A stretch of 64,000 nucleotides of DNA from Tildeniella nuda ZEHNDER 1965/U140 (GCA_019358895.1 JAHHIG010000009.1:124001-188000), one strand, 5' to 3'; counted from the stretch's first letter, positions 51,525 to 61,098 are shown. Numbers and translations are program-made. The notes: generated from the sequence alone by a model not told the origin.

Positions 51525-54026
51525 ATGGCTGACGTTAGCAGTAAGCTGATTGTATTGAGTGTTGGCGATGGAGATTTCGATCGCGGCTTTCCTGTGGAGC
51601 TTCGCATTGGTCACGCTGGCAAGCCACACAATGTGGAATTTCGAGGGCGCTTACCATCCGCGCCAGAACTGCCACAACTCTATGCTCGCTGGCAAACGGC
51701 TTACTACAGTTGGGGTGCGAACCATCGCTGGTGGCGCGTGCTCCGCGTCGATTTTCCACCGCAAACCACCAACGTTTCTTACTGGGATGAGTGCAATCAC
51801 TCGGCTCAGGCACTACAGGAACAGTTAAAGCACTGGTTTGATCAACCAGAGATGCGAGATTTGCGTGAGCAGATTCTCATTGAAGTGCATCGGCAAGATT
51901 TGGCGCGTTTGATTGTACGGACTCAAGACCGCTGGCTGCGTCGCTTGCCCTGGCATCTCTGGTCGTTGCTAGAGCGTCTGCCACGACTAGAAATTGGCAT
52001 CAGCGCTCAATACGCTGAAACGTCAAGACGGCTCAGTAGCCCGGTCAAAATTCTGGCGGTGCTGGGCAACAGTGAGGGCATTGATCTGCAAGTTGATCGC
52101 ACCCTGCTAGAACGATTGCCGAACGCCAAAGTGACCCGTCTGGTCGAACCCACACGACAGGATTTGAGCGATCGCCTGTTTGAGCAACACTGGGATGTGC
52201 TCTTTTTTGCAGGGCACAGCCGCAGCGAAGTGAATGGTGAAACGGGGTATATCTGGATCAACGCCACCGATCGCCTTACCCCTGGCGAACTCAAATTTGC
52301 GCTCAGTCGCGCGGTTAAAAATGGCTTACAGTTGGCAATCTTCAATTCCTGTGATGGGTTAGGGTTGGCGCGAGAACTAGCGGATTTGCAGATTCCTTAC
52401 CTGATCGTGATGCGCGAGCCTGTGCCCGATCGCATTGCTCAGGCATTTCTCCAATACTTTCTCAAAGCCTTTGCTCAGGGAGAACCGTTTTACCTGGCGG
52501 TGAGGCAGGCAAGAGAACAACTGCAAAGTATGGAGGCAACCTATCCCTGTGCCTCTTGGCTGCCAGTGATTTGTCAGAGTCCTGCTGCACCCATGCTCAA
52601 GTATCCCCGTCACAACTCACGCCAACGCTTGCTCATCGCCGCCGCAGGGTCGATCGCCCTTGTAGGGATCATCCTGCTGCTCCAGCAAGGGTGGCAGGAG
52701 ACTCAGATGAGCGCCCGCATGAGTTTGGGTGGAACCCTTTTAGTCACATCAGTCACCAATGTGGACAAAGTAGCAGGTGTAGCCGCTTTCAGGCGCGGTG
52801 ATTTTAACAAGGCTGTCAGGCAGTTTGAACGCTCTCTACAACAGCAGCGCAACGATCCAGAAACGCTGATCTATCTCAACAATGCTCGTATTGCGAATCG
52901 CCAAGCCCTCAAGCTTGCAGTGAGTGTGCCGATCGGCAGCAATGACGCAGTTGCGCAGGAAATTTTGCGGGGTGTTGCCCAGGCTCAGGATCAGGTGAAT
53001 CGACAGGGCGGCGTTGGTGGACACGCGTTAAAGGTATTGATTGCCAACGATGATAATGATCCGACCCTGACCAGAGCGATCGCCACTCGCCTGGTGAAAG
53101 ACTCTCAAGTGTTAGCTGTGGTCGGGCACAACGCCAGTGATGCGTCCGTCGTGGCGGCTCCAATTTACATCCAGGGTGGATTGGTCATGATTACGCCCAC
53201 TAGCTTTTCGGACAAACTTTCATCGATGGGTACCTACATTTTCCGTATGGTGCCCAGCATTCGCTTTCTGGCAGATAAATTAGCGACCCACTATATCAAG
53301 TTCCGTCCCAACGCCAGAATTGCGATTTGCTCTGATGGCTCTGCTGTAGACAATGAATCCTACCGTAATCAGTTTGCCAATGGAGTGTTAGCCCAAGCAG
53401 TGATACACCCTGGAGCAGAGTTGGTGCAATTTCCTTGTGATTTCTCAGCCAAAAATTTTGACCCCAATGTCGCCATCACGAACCTGATCAAGCGGGGTGC
53501 TAATACCTTACTGCTGGCACCCCACGTCGATCGCATTAGCCAAGCCACTGCCACTGCCAGAGCCAATCGCGGACGCTTAAAACTGCTGGGAAGCCCAACG
53601 CTTTACACTGCCAAAACCCTGGAGTTGGGACAAGGAGCAGTGAATGATCTGCTGCTGGCAGCGCCCTGGCATCCTGGTGTGTCGCCCACTACTGCCTTTG
53701 CTCGTGAAGCAGCAGCCCTTTGGGGTGGATCAGTGAATTGGCGCACAGCTATGTCATACGATGCTACGCAGTCAATCGCCGTTGGCTTGCAACAGGCGAT
53801 CGCCACTGGCAGCAGCATCACTCCGACCCGTGAAGGGCTGAAAGATGTTCTTCGCAGTGCAGACTTCTCTGTCAACGGCGCAAGTGGTACCGTCCGCTTT
53901 ATTCAATCGGGTGAACGTCAAATTACCTCTAGCTTTGGTGTGCTTGTCCAGGTGCGATCCAGTCCCAAAGCCCCCTTTGGCTATACTTTTGTGCCGTTAT
54001 CAACTAAGAATGTCAATGCACAATAA
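51525..54026 (+). CDS. transmembrane CHAT-domain protease fused to a periplasmic ligand-binding receptor
   Basis: An 833-residue fusion. Residues about 100-355 form a CHAT (caspase-HetF-associated TPR) domain with the catalytic-type His in FFAGHS (H231) and Cys in FNSCDG (C276). One membrane segment follows (LLIAAAGSIALVGIILLLQQ, about 369-388). A short TPR-like helical pair (416-450) leads into a type I periplasmic-binding domain (about 465-815) like branched-chain amino acid receptors: PIGSNDAVAQEILRGVAQAQ, VLAVVGHNASDASVVAAPIY, GLVMITPTSFSDKLSS. Topology suggests cytoplasmic protease and periplasmic sensor. Third gene of the sigma/DUF1822/CHAT cluster, 52 bases after DUF1822. Ligand and protease target unknown. 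Confidence 0.85.
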   Translation: MADVSSKLIVLSVGDGDFDRGFPVELRIGHAGKPHNVEFRGRLPSAPELPQLYARWQTAYYSWGANHRWWRVLRVDFPPQTTNVSYWDECNHSAQALQEQLKHWFDQPEMRDLREQILIEVHRQDLARLIVRTQDRWLRRLPWHLWSLLERLPRLEIGISAQYAETSRRLSSPVKILAVLGNSEGIDLQVDRTLLERLPNAKVTRLVEPTRQDLSDRLFEQHWDVLFFAGHSRSEVNGETGYIWINATDRLTPGELKFALSRAVKNGLQLAIFNSCDGLGLARELADLQIPYLIVMREPVPDRIAQAFLQYFLKAFAQGEPFYLAVRQAREQLQSMEATYPCASWLPVICQSPAAPMLKYPRHNSRQRLLIAAAGSIALVGIILLLQQGWQETQMSARMSLGGTLLVTSVTNVDKVAGVAAFRRGDFNKAVRQFERSLQQQRNDPETLIYLNNARIANRQALKLAVSVPIGSNDAVAQEILRGVAQAQDQVNRQGGVGGHALKVLIANDDNDPTLTRAIATRLVKDSQVLAVVGHNASDASVVAAPIYIQGGLVMITPTSFSDKLSSMGTYIFRMVPSIRFLADKLATHYIKFRPNARIAICSDGSAVDNESYRNQFANGVLAQAVIHPGAELVQFPCDFSAKNFDPNVAITNLIKRGANTLLLAPHVDRISQATATARANRGRLKLLGSPTLYTAKTLELGQGAVNDLLLAAPWHPGVSPTTAFAREAAALWGGSVNWRTAMSYDATQSIAVGLQQAIATGSSITPTREGLKDVLRSADFSVNGASGTVRFIQSGERQITSSFGVLVQVRSSPKAPFGYTFVPLSTKNVNAQ

Positions 54027-54235
54027 AGATTTGTAAAAATTGCCACAGTTAAATGATAACTTGCCGATAACCCAATAGCAGTTGATAGACAGCAATAATT
54101 TTGTAGCAACGGTGTTGTTTGAGAAGGGCAACGCGATCGCATTAGCCCACTTTACAGATTCATCGTTAACGGTTGCGACTGTTCAAGCAAATTGGTTGCC
54201 ATGCCTCAATATAGTGCTACAGGAGATTCAAACTG

Positions 54236-54964
54236 ATGAAATCAATACAGGCTACATCTACGGCGTTGGTAAAGTCGTTACAGATCATTGTCTTAACGCT
54301 GAGTTTCAATTTGATCGCCACGGCTGCCCGGGCATTTACGTTTTCCACGATCGGTACTTGGAACAACGCGATCGGCGGTAATGTAACCTATATATCCGGT
54401 GCAGAAAACGGAGTGAGTTGGGGACAATTTGTGCCTAAAAGCGGACTTAGCTTCACTGGCAAGACAGGTACTGGAGCCTTCGACAACCTTCTAGACTTAG
54501 GGCAACTAAAACACTTCAATAATCCAGTTGGTTTTATTGAATTGACCGTTCCACAAACCGTTGATTTGACCGTTGCGCTCAATCTACTCATTGACAATGA
54601 ACCCATTGTTCGCAATTTTACCTACACCTTGAGAGTGGATGAGACACCGGACGACGTTTTGCCCTGCCCTTACCAAAGCGCGTCCCCTTGTGCCGATGCG
54701 GTTTTCTGGAGAAACACAAGCTCCAGCAACACCTTTGCTGCGGGCGGCGTAGACTACACTCTGGAACTGCTCGGTTTCAGCAATACGCCCGCTCTCCTTC
54801 CCGTCAATCAATTTATCTCCGAAGAACGCAGTATCAATGAGACATCTCTCTTTGGTCGTGTTGTTCCAGCGGCGGGTGTACCGGAACCAACGACAACAAC
54901 AGGTTTGTTGCTTGCAGGTTTAGGGCTTGCCTATGCTCGTCGCCGCTTCAAGAGACGTGCTTGA
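54236..54964 (+). CDS. PEP-CTERM sorting-signal protein
   Basis: A 242-residue exported protein. It has an N-terminal signal peptide (LQIIVLTLSFNLIATAARA) and the C-terminal tripartite PEP-CTERM anchor: VPEP at about 213, a hydrophobic run GLLLAGLGLAYA, and a basic end RRRFKRRA. Such proteins are thought to be processed by exosortase and sent to the surface. The middle (about 30-205) is beta-rich and unrecognised. GGAG precedes the ATG by eight bases. The spacer 54027-54235 before it has no gene. Confidence 0.85.
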   Translation: MKSIQATSTALVKSLQIIVLTLSFNLIATAARAFTFSTIGTWNNAIGGNVTYISGAENGVSWGQFVPKSGLSFTGKTGTGAFDNLLDLGQLKHFNNPVGFIELTVPQTVDLTVALNLLIDNEPIVRNFTYTLRVDETPDDVLPCPYQSASPCADAVFWRNTSSSNTFAAGGVDYTLELLGFSNTPALLPVNQFISEERSINETSLFGRVVPAAGVPEPTTTTGLLLAGLGLAYARRRFKRRA

Positions 54965-55090
54965 GTCATGCTTCCTAGTTTTTTTTTGGAGTTAAGGACA
55001 GGGACTCGGTTGCATGGGCAAGATGTGTCTCGATCGCACCTGCATTTAATCTCTATGTGACGGACAGCGCGAAATTGAGGGATGAAACCA

Positions 55091-56443
55091 ATGGCACACC
55101 AATTCAACAAAAGCTGGATGGGAGCGATCGTAGCTGCTGTCTTTTTTGGGGCTACATCGACTGCCCTTCCAGGGTTAGCTCAACCTTCTGTAGCGCCAGG
55201 ACAACAAGGGCAGCCTGGTTCCAGCCCACCTCCCGTAAAAACACATCCTTTCAATATTGAAAATGTTGAACGCTTTAATGCCTTGAGAACGCCCTCGCCC
55301 AAAGAGTTAGTTGATGAGGTCTGGCAGCTTGTTGAACGCTCCTATGTAGACAGCACGTTTAATCAAAAAGACTGGAAAGCAATCCGCAAGCGGTATGTCG
55401 ATCGTTCCTACAACTCGCTTGAGGACGCGTATCTGGCAATCAATGAGATGCTGAAACTCTTAGGAGACCCTCTGACCCGCTTTTTGAACCCGCTTGCCTT
55501 CAAAGCTATGCAGATCGATAGCAATAGCAATGTTGCTGGTATTGGATTGCAGCTAGCAAAAGATGAGAAAACCCAGAAAATCAATATTATTGCTCCTATT
55601 GAGGATGGACCAGCATGGAAAGCCGGAGTTTTGGCAGGAGATACCCTCACTAAAATTGATGGTCAGAGCATGGAACGTATGGACGTAAATGCAGCGGTCA
55701 CACTGCTTCAGGGCAAACCAGCAACCTTCGTCACCCTGGCGCTTCTTCGAGACGGTAAGCCGTTAGAGTTTCGGATTCAACGGGCAAAGGTGGAAATCCG
55801 TCCAGTACGTTATAACGCTCAAGAAACAGCCATTGGCAGAATTGGCTACATTCGCTTTACTCAATTCAACGCCAATGCCACAAAAGAAATGAAGACTGCA
55901 ATCGAAACATTGGAGGCTCAAACGGTCAAAGGCTACATTCTTGACCTCCGCTCTAATCCAGGTGGGCTTCTCTACGCTGCGATTGAAATTACCCGCCAGT
56001 GGTTGCCAAAAGGGGTAATTGTTAGCACTGTCGATCGGAATGGAGAGCGCGATCGGGAGCAGGCAAATAACCGCGCACTGACTGACAAGCCTCTAGTTGT
56101 GCTAGTAGATGGCGGTTCTGCCAGTGCCAGCGAAATTATGGCAGCGGCATTACAGGAAAACCGGCGCGCCCTTTTAGTCGGTACGCGCACCTGGGGTAAC
56201 AACTCGATCCAGTCTGTGCGGGCGCTTAAAGGTGACTCCGGTCTTGCAGTCACCGTTGCTAAATGGTTAACACCAAAGGGGCGCGATATTAGCAAAGTCG
56301 GCATTGAACCAGATGTAACGGTCAAACTCACCGAGACGCAGCGACGCAAATTGACTACTAATCGTGACATTGGTACAACTGCTGATCCTCAGTATGCGAG
56401 GGCACTGGAAATATTGAGCCGAAGCATTGAACCAGCTCAGTGA
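55091..56443 (+). CDS. S41-family C-terminal-processing protease homologue, catalytic lysine replaced
   Basis: A 450-residue periplasmic or lumenal protein with a signal peptide (SWMGAIVAAVFFGATSTALP, ending near GLAQ), a PDZ domain (about 145-235: IGLQLAKDEKTQKINIIAPI, AGDTLTKIDGQSM) and an S41 core with YILDLRSNPGGLL. The catalytic serine is in GGSASASEI, but the region that holds the catalytic lysine in CtpA/Prc (TFGKGxVQ, 25 residues on) reads TWGNNSIQ, so Lys is Asn. It may be inactive or use another base. ATG 55091 is preferred to 55082 because GAGGG then lies nine bases upstream. Confidence 0.9.
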   Translation: MAHQFNKSWMGAIVAAVFFGATSTALPGLAQPSVAPGQQGQPGSSPPPVKTHPFNIENVERFNALRTPSPKELVDEVWQLVERSYVDSTFNQKDWKAIRKRYVDRSYNSLEDAYLAINEMLKLLGDPLTRFLNPLAFKAMQIDSNSNVAGIGLQLAKDEKTQKINIIAPIEDGPAWKAGVLAGDTLTKIDGQSMERMDVNAAVTLLQGKPATFVTLALLRDGKPLEFRIQRAKVEIRPVRYNAQETAIGRIGYIRFTQFNANATKEMKTAIETLEAQTVKGYILDLRSNPGGLLYAAIEITRQWLPKGVIVSTVDRNGERDREQANNRALTDKPLVVLVDGGSASASEIMAAALQENRRALLVGTRTWGNNSIQSVRALKGDSGLAVTVAKWLTPKGRDISKVGIEPDVTVKLTETQRRKLTTNRDIGTTADPQYARALEILSRSIEPAQ

Positions 56444-56460
56444 GGTCGTTCTGTGCAGTG

Positions 56461-56817
56461 ACGAAACTTGAACACTCAACGACGAAGCTCGAACACTCAA
56501 TGACGAAGCTTAGACATTGAACAGCGAGTCCTAAAGACTCAACGACGAAGCTCAAACACTCAACAACGAAGCTCAGACATTGAACGACGAGACTTAGGCA
56601 TTCAACAGCGAGTCCTAAAGACTTAACAGCGAGTCCTAAAGACTCAACGGTGAGCTTCAAACACTCAACGGTGAGCCTCAAACACTCAACGACGAAGCTC
56701 AGACATTGAACGATGAGCCTTAAAGACTCGACGGCGAAGCTCAGACATTCAATAGCAAGCCTCAAAGACTCAACAACGAAACTTAGAGATTTAATTGCGA
56801 AGCTTAAACATTTAATC
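56461..56817. repeat. seventeen tandem 21-bp repeats
   Basis: Exactly 17 consecutive 21-base units, without a single insertion or deletion, fill the spacer between the S41 gene and the kinase. The consensus is about ACGAAGCTCAAACACTCAAC plus one base, with units of three subtypes (ACGAAGCTC, GCGAGTCCT, GTGAGCCTC). One minus-strand frame is open through the whole array and would encode a heptad L-S-F-V-V-E-C/S; the plus strand has stops. The array ends 17 bases before the kinase ATG. Confidence 0.9.
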
Positions 56818-56834
56818 GCAGAGAGGTTTACCCT

Positions 56835-58292
56835 ATGGTCAAGTTTGATAGGGGCACTGATAGGCAGTTAGTGAATCAAATTTTGCACGATCGCTATCAC
56901 ATTCAATGGCTGCTTGGACGTAAACCAGGGCGACGAACCTTCATGGCGATCGACATAGACGATCAACTGCCTGTAGTCATCAAGCTCATGTTGTTTAGCC
57001 CTGATTTCACCTGGGACGATCTGAAATTGTTTGAGCGCGAGGCAGAAACGCTCAAGTCTCTTCACCATCCAGCGATTCCCAAATATCTGGATTTCTTTGA
57101 GGTGGAAACTGCATTGGGCAAGGGTTTTGCGCTGGTGCAAAGTTACATTGAGGCGCGATCGCTGCAAGAATGGGTGCAAGCAGGATGCACCTTTAGCGAA
57201 GACGAACTCAAGGGAATCGCCAAAGAATTATTGAACATTTTGGCGTACCTTCACAATCGTCAACCCTCGGTCATCCATCGAGATATCAAACCCAGCAACG
57301 TATTGCTCAGAAACCGCAGTGGCAACAGTTGTGGACAAGTTTATTTGGTTGATTTTGGTTCTGTGCAAACAGCCGCACATGGCGGTACAGTCACCGTCGT
57401 TGGCACTTATGGCTATATGCCGCCAGAACAATTTGGTGGGCGATCGCTGCCAGCCTCCGATCTTTACGGAGTCGGTGCCACCCTCATTTACTTAGCAACG
57501 GGGCAGCATCCTGCCGATTTACCTCAGAAGGATTTACACGTTGAGTTTAAGCAATTGACAACCCTCAGCCAGTCTTTGACTGATTGGATTGAATGGCTGA
57601 CCGACCCAAGCTTAGTCAGAAGACCCGCATCCACAAAAGACGCGCTACAGGCGTTGCTCAAGCCTCGTCAGCAACGAAACGCTCAGTTGACAACACAAAG
57701 CATTCTCCTGGGTACGCGTCCGTTGTATTCGTATATTTCATTAAAGGCAACTCAAACCACCCTTGAACTGAAGATACCATCCAATCAGATTCAATATATC
57801 TTTCCAGGAATGTATAATCTTTATATGTGGGGTTGTCTGTTGCCAATGGTGATGACCTTCGTTCTGATGGTCGCCATACAGTTTTGGGTCATACCATTTG
57901 TCATCGCATGCTTCATTGGATGTCGCATCTATTTTTCAGGTTTGAGTCGAAGTACACCTGGTCATATTTTTTTAACTGCTATTAGCTCAGACAATGCCAA
58001 CGGTAACAGACTCCGTTGTGCTGATGTCACGTTTCATCGAGACAGTGGCTCCGTTATTTCTACTCTTAGTCTGATACAAAATTCTCGGTCTGTTGACATT
58101 TTTCAAGGAAAACTAAAAGGCATTTCAGCAGGATTGGAGACGATGCCTCGATATCGGTTGAATCTCAGCTTTCAAGACGCTAGCGATACGATCGCAGTCA
58201 CAGGAAATCGTCACGAAATTCAATGGCTTTGTGATGAGTTAAGTGAATGGACGGGTCTTCAAGCTCAACATTGGGAAGCACCCTCTGCTTGA
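56835..58292 (+). CDS. serine/threonine protein kinase with membrane segments
   Basis: A 485-residue Hanks-type kinase. The glycine-loop region (LLGRKPGRRTFMAIDID) is degenerate. The ATP-site lysine is in VVIKLML, the catalytic loop reads VIHRDIKPSNVLL, the metal motif VDFGSV (DFG), and the activation segment GTYGYMPPEQFGGRSLPASD. The kinase core covers about 15-280. Two membrane segments (about 333-370: WGCLLPMVMTFVLMVAIQFW, IPFVIACFIGC) and a C-terminal domain of about 100 unrecognised residues follow. It could phosphorylate membrane or cell-envelope targets. Immediately upstream is the 21-bp repeat array, which leaves little room for a normal promoter or ribosome binding site. Confidence 0.92.
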   Translation: MVKFDRGTDRQLVNQILHDRYHIQWLLGRKPGRRTFMAIDIDDQLPVVIKLMLFSPDFTWDDLKLFEREAETLKSLHHPAIPKYLDFFEVETALGKGFALVQSYIEARSLQEWVQAGCTFSEDELKGIAKELLNILAYLHNRQPSVIHRDIKPSNVLLRNRSGNSCGQVYLVDFGSVQTAAHGGTVTVVGTYGYMPPEQFGGRSLPASDLYGVGATLIYLATGQHPADLPQKDLHVEFKQLTTLSQSLTDWIEWLTDPSLVRRPASTKDALQALLKPRQQRNAQLTTQSILLGTRPLYSYISLKATQTTLELKIPSNQIQYIFPGMYNLYMWGCLLPMVMTFVLMVAIQFWVIPFVIACFIGCRIYFSGLSRSTPGHIFLTAISSDNANGNRLRCADVTFHRDSGSVISTLSLIQNSRSVDIFQGKLKGISAGLETMPRYRLNLSFQDASDTIAVTGNRHEIQWLCDELSEWTGLQAQHWEAPSA

Positions 58293-58404
58293 TCATTGTT
58301 GTATAAGCATTCAGAATTCATAAGTCTCAATGTTCGTAAGCTTCAATAGACGCGATCGGTGAAGTCAATAACCAAGTTTTGATGATTTATAGGAGATTCA
58401 AACG

Positions 58405-60393
58405 ATGCTTCAATTCAAAGTTCTACGGCAGTTTTTGCCTCTCACGCTCTCTCTATTAGCAGCAATGCTCACCATTGGGACAATGCCTACCGCTGCACAG
58501 TCTTCCAGTAACGTCTCAACTACTTCTGATCAAACGAAGCCACCCGCTCAACAGTCAGACCTACAGCTTATGCAGGCTCAAATCCCTGTCTTACCTACGT
58601 GGGTCTACCTCGCAGGGGGTGTAATGCTCATTCTGTTCTTTTTGCCCAAAGTAGGTTGGGTGGCGGGGTTGATTGTGATTGAAGAACGGGAAGTTGGGAT
58701 TGTCACGAAAAAATTCTCAGCAAAAAGACTGCCTGAAGGACAACAGATCGCCCTCAATGGGGAAGCGGGTCTGCAAGCCGATACGCTGTCTCCCGGTTGG
58801 CACTTTGGCTATTTTCCCTGGCAGTACAGCGTGCAGAAAGAGCCTGTAGTGATGATTCCACAAGATGAAATCGGGCTGCTGATTGCCAATGATGGAGCCG
58901 CTATTCCAGCCAATCGTATTCTCGGCAAAGTGGTTGAGAGTGAGAATTTCCAAAATGCCCGTCAGTTTCTGGCTCACGGTGGCGAGAAAGGGCGACAGCT
59001 AGCCATCTTGACTACAGGCACCTATCGCATTAACACAGCTTTATTTACAGTGATTACATCCGGTAATGCGACGGCTCATGGTGTCACCGCTGCACGACTC
59101 AAGGTTTATGCGGTTCAATCCGATCGCGTTGGTATTGTCACAGCCTTAGATGGAATGCCGATCGAGGAGGGAGAAATTGCTGGACCGATCGTGGCGGGTC
59201 ACGATAACTTTCAAAGCGCTCAGATGTTTATGAACCGGGGTGGCTGTAGAGGTTTGCAAGAACAGGTAATGCTTTCTGGCTCATGGAATCTCAACCCCTG
59301 GTTCGTGCAGGTGGAACAAGTGCCGATGACGGAAGTGCCGATCGGGTATGTGGGCGTTGTGATTTCTTATGTGGGGCAAGCTCACGAAGATATTAGTGGC
59401 GCAGCCTTCACGCACGGCAATTTGGTGAGTCGCGGAGACAAAGGTGTATGGATTGAATCCTTGCATACGGGAAAACATCCCCTGAACACCAAAATCATGA
59501 AAGTGGAATTGGTGCCAACAACCAATATCGTGATCAATTTTACCCAGCGGTTCAAAGGGGAACATGGCTATGATTCTTCACTCTCGGCGCTTAAATTACT
59601 CTCGTTTGATGGTTTCACTTTTGATCTAGAAGTCTTCCAGGTGATCCATGTAGGCGCGATGGATGCACCCAAAGTGATTTCGCGGTTGGGTTCAATGCAA
59701 AATCTGGTGGATCAGGTGCTGCGTCCGATCGTCGGTAACTACTTTCGCAATTCCGCACAGGAGTATACCATTCTCGATTTCCTCACGGCACGGAGTGAGC
59801 GTCAGTCAGAAGCCGCGGAATACATCCGTCAGGCATTACGCGCGTATGATGTGCAGGCAGTGGATACGCTAATTGGTTTAATTTCACCACCACCAGAGTT
59901 GATGCAAACGTTGACCGATCGCAAGCTAGCTGAAGAGCAGGAAAAGACCTACGTAACGCAACGTGCGGCTCAAACGCAGCGGCAAGAGCTGGTACGAGAA
60001 ACTGCCCTGGCTGATATTCAACAACGAATTGTCACAGCCGAGCAAGGGGTGACGATCGCTGAACTGCAAGCGACAGCAAAAATCAGTCAGGCAACTGGAG
60101 AGGCAGAGTCAATTCGCGTTACAGGACAGGCACAAGCGGACACCTATCAAGCGGGTGTAAATGCGGTGGGTGCTCAGTTCTACACGGCGATGCAATTGAT
60201 GCAAGTGATTGGCGATCGCAATGTGCGAATCATTCCCGATATCGTAGTGGGTGGTAATCAAAGTAATGCCGGGGCACTTGATGCCATGATGGGCATCTTG
60301 CTGTGGAACCAAGCCCAGGAGATGCAGAGCGGTAATCATCATAGTCAGGCGATCGTGCATACCCCTCCCACCGATCAAGCAAAAACGCCTTGA
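58405..60393 (+). CDS. flotillin-like SPFH/band 7 membrane protein
   Basis: A 662-residue protein. An apparent signal sequence (QFLPLTLSLLAAMLTIGTMP) is followed by a second membrane segment (WVYLAGGVMLILFFLPKVGW, about 66-92) and then a long SPFH region (about 95-500; EEREVGIVTKKFS, GVVISYVGQAHEDISGAAFT). Residues about 505-610 are an Ala/Glu/Gln-rich coiled coil (LAEEQEKTYVTQRAAQTQRQ ... ATAKISQATGEAESIRVTGQ) typical of flotillins. GGAG precedes the ATG. Members scaffold membrane microdomains. It follows the kinase by 112 bases on the same strand. Confidence 0.85.
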   Translation: MLQFKVLRQFLPLTLSLLAAMLTIGTMPTAAQSSSNVSTTSDQTKPPAQQSDLQLMQAQIPVLPTWVYLAGGVMLILFFLPKVGWVAGLIVIEEREVGIVTKKFSAKRLPEGQQIALNGEAGLQADTLSPGWHFGYFPWQYSVQKEPVVMIPQDEIGLLIANDGAAIPANRILGKVVESENFQNARQFLAHGGEKGRQLAILTTGTYRINTALFTVITSGNATAHGVTAARLKVYAVQSDRVGIVTALDGMPIEEGEIAGPIVAGHDNFQSAQMFMNRGGCRGLQEQVMLSGSWNLNPWFVQVEQVPMTEVPIGYVGVVISYVGQAHEDISGAAFTHGNLVSRGDKGVWIESLHTGKHPLNTKIMKVELVPTTNIVINFTQRFKGEHGYDSSLSALKLLSFDGFTFDLEVFQVIHVGAMDAPKVISRLGSMQNLVDQVLRPIVGNYFRNSAQEYTILDFLTARSERQSEAAEYIRQALRAYDVQAVDTLIGLISPPPELMQTLTDRKLAEEQEKTYVTQRAAQTQRQELVRETALADIQQRIVTAEQGVTIAELQATAKISQATGEAESIRVTGQAQADTYQAGVNAVGAQFYTAMQLMQVIGDRNVRIIPDIVVGGNQSNAGALDAMMGILLWNQAQEMQSGNHHSQAIVHTPPTDQAKTP

Positions 60394-60402
60394 TTGACGT
60401 TA

Positions 60403-61098
60403 TTACTTGTACCAGGCTTGTTTCCACTGCTGCATCTGCTTGATTTCGGCTTTCTGAGACGAAATAATTTCTTGAGCCAGCTTCTTGATTTCAGGACGCT
60501 TTGATTTAGCCAGTGCATCCTGCGCCATCACCACAGCACCTTCATGATGCGGTGTCATCGCGTTGAGAAAGCGTCGATCGAATTGGTCATCGGCTGCACC
60601 TAAATCCATGCTCATCATCATGCCTTGCATCTGATCTTGAGACATGGGCATCGAGTGTTTCATCTGAGCGTTGTAGGCGATCGGTTCGGCACTGGCTTTG
60701 GGATACCAGGCTTGCCGCCACTGCTTCATCTGGTTCAGTTCTTTGTCTTGTGCCTGGATGATGTTAGCTGCCAGTTTTTTGATCTCAGGACGCTTGGATT
60801 TCTGCTGTGCTTCTTTTGCCATTTCGACGGCTCCCCGATGGTGAGGAGTCATCGCATCGACGAAGCGCAGGTCAAACTCAGCATCGGCTGGACCGAGATC
60901 CATCGACATATTGCTGCCGTGGTTCATGCCGCCCATGTTGCTGTGATCCATGCCCTGCATGGCTCCAGCGTTAGTAGCAGCGGGACTGGGTGCTTGATTT
61001 TGGGCTGTGGTGGAGCAGGCGCTGAGGACGCTGCCAGTGGCGATCGTTCCCATTACTAAAACTAGCCATCCCGTTTTTGCCAAGAAGTGATGTGACAT
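60403..61098 (-). CDS. tandem DUF305 lipoprotein, probable metal/copper-linked
   Basis: A 231-residue protein. It has a lipoprotein leader (AKTGWLVLVMGTIATGSVLSAC), a Met/His-rich stretch (MQGMDHSNMGGMNHGSNMSM) and two DUF305 repeats, each with the core FLNAMTPHHEGAV / FVDAMTPHHRGAV and a following helix. The conserved HH pair and the flanking Met-rich MPMSQDQMQGMMMSM suggest metal binding. The ATG at 61098 gives the correct signal peptide; open frame upstream is not conserved. It ends nine bases from the convergent SPFH gene and is divergent from the copper-type protein at 61398. Confidence 0.88.
   Translation of the reverse strand: MSHHFLAKTGWLVLVMGTIATGSVLSACSTTAQNQAPSPAATNAGAMQGMDHSNMGGMNHGSNMSMDLGPADAEFDLRFVDAMTPHHRGAVEMAKEAQQKSKRPEIKKLAANIIQAQDKELNQMKQWRQAWYPKASAEPIAYNAQMKHSMPMSQDQMQGMMMSMDLGAADDQFDRRFLNAMTPHHEGAVVMAQDALAKSKRPEIKKLAQEIISSQKAEIKQMQQWKQAWYK

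Noticed and set aside
54082..54381. 99-codon frame overlapping the PEP-CTERM gene start
   Set aside because: It overlaps in another frame the signal peptide of a well-supported gene and has no ribosome binding site.
56358..56765. Minus-strand gene made of LSFVVEC heptads
   Set aside because: It has no good start or ribosome binding site and its end is antisense to the S41 gene; kept as a repeat array and discussed as a finding instead.
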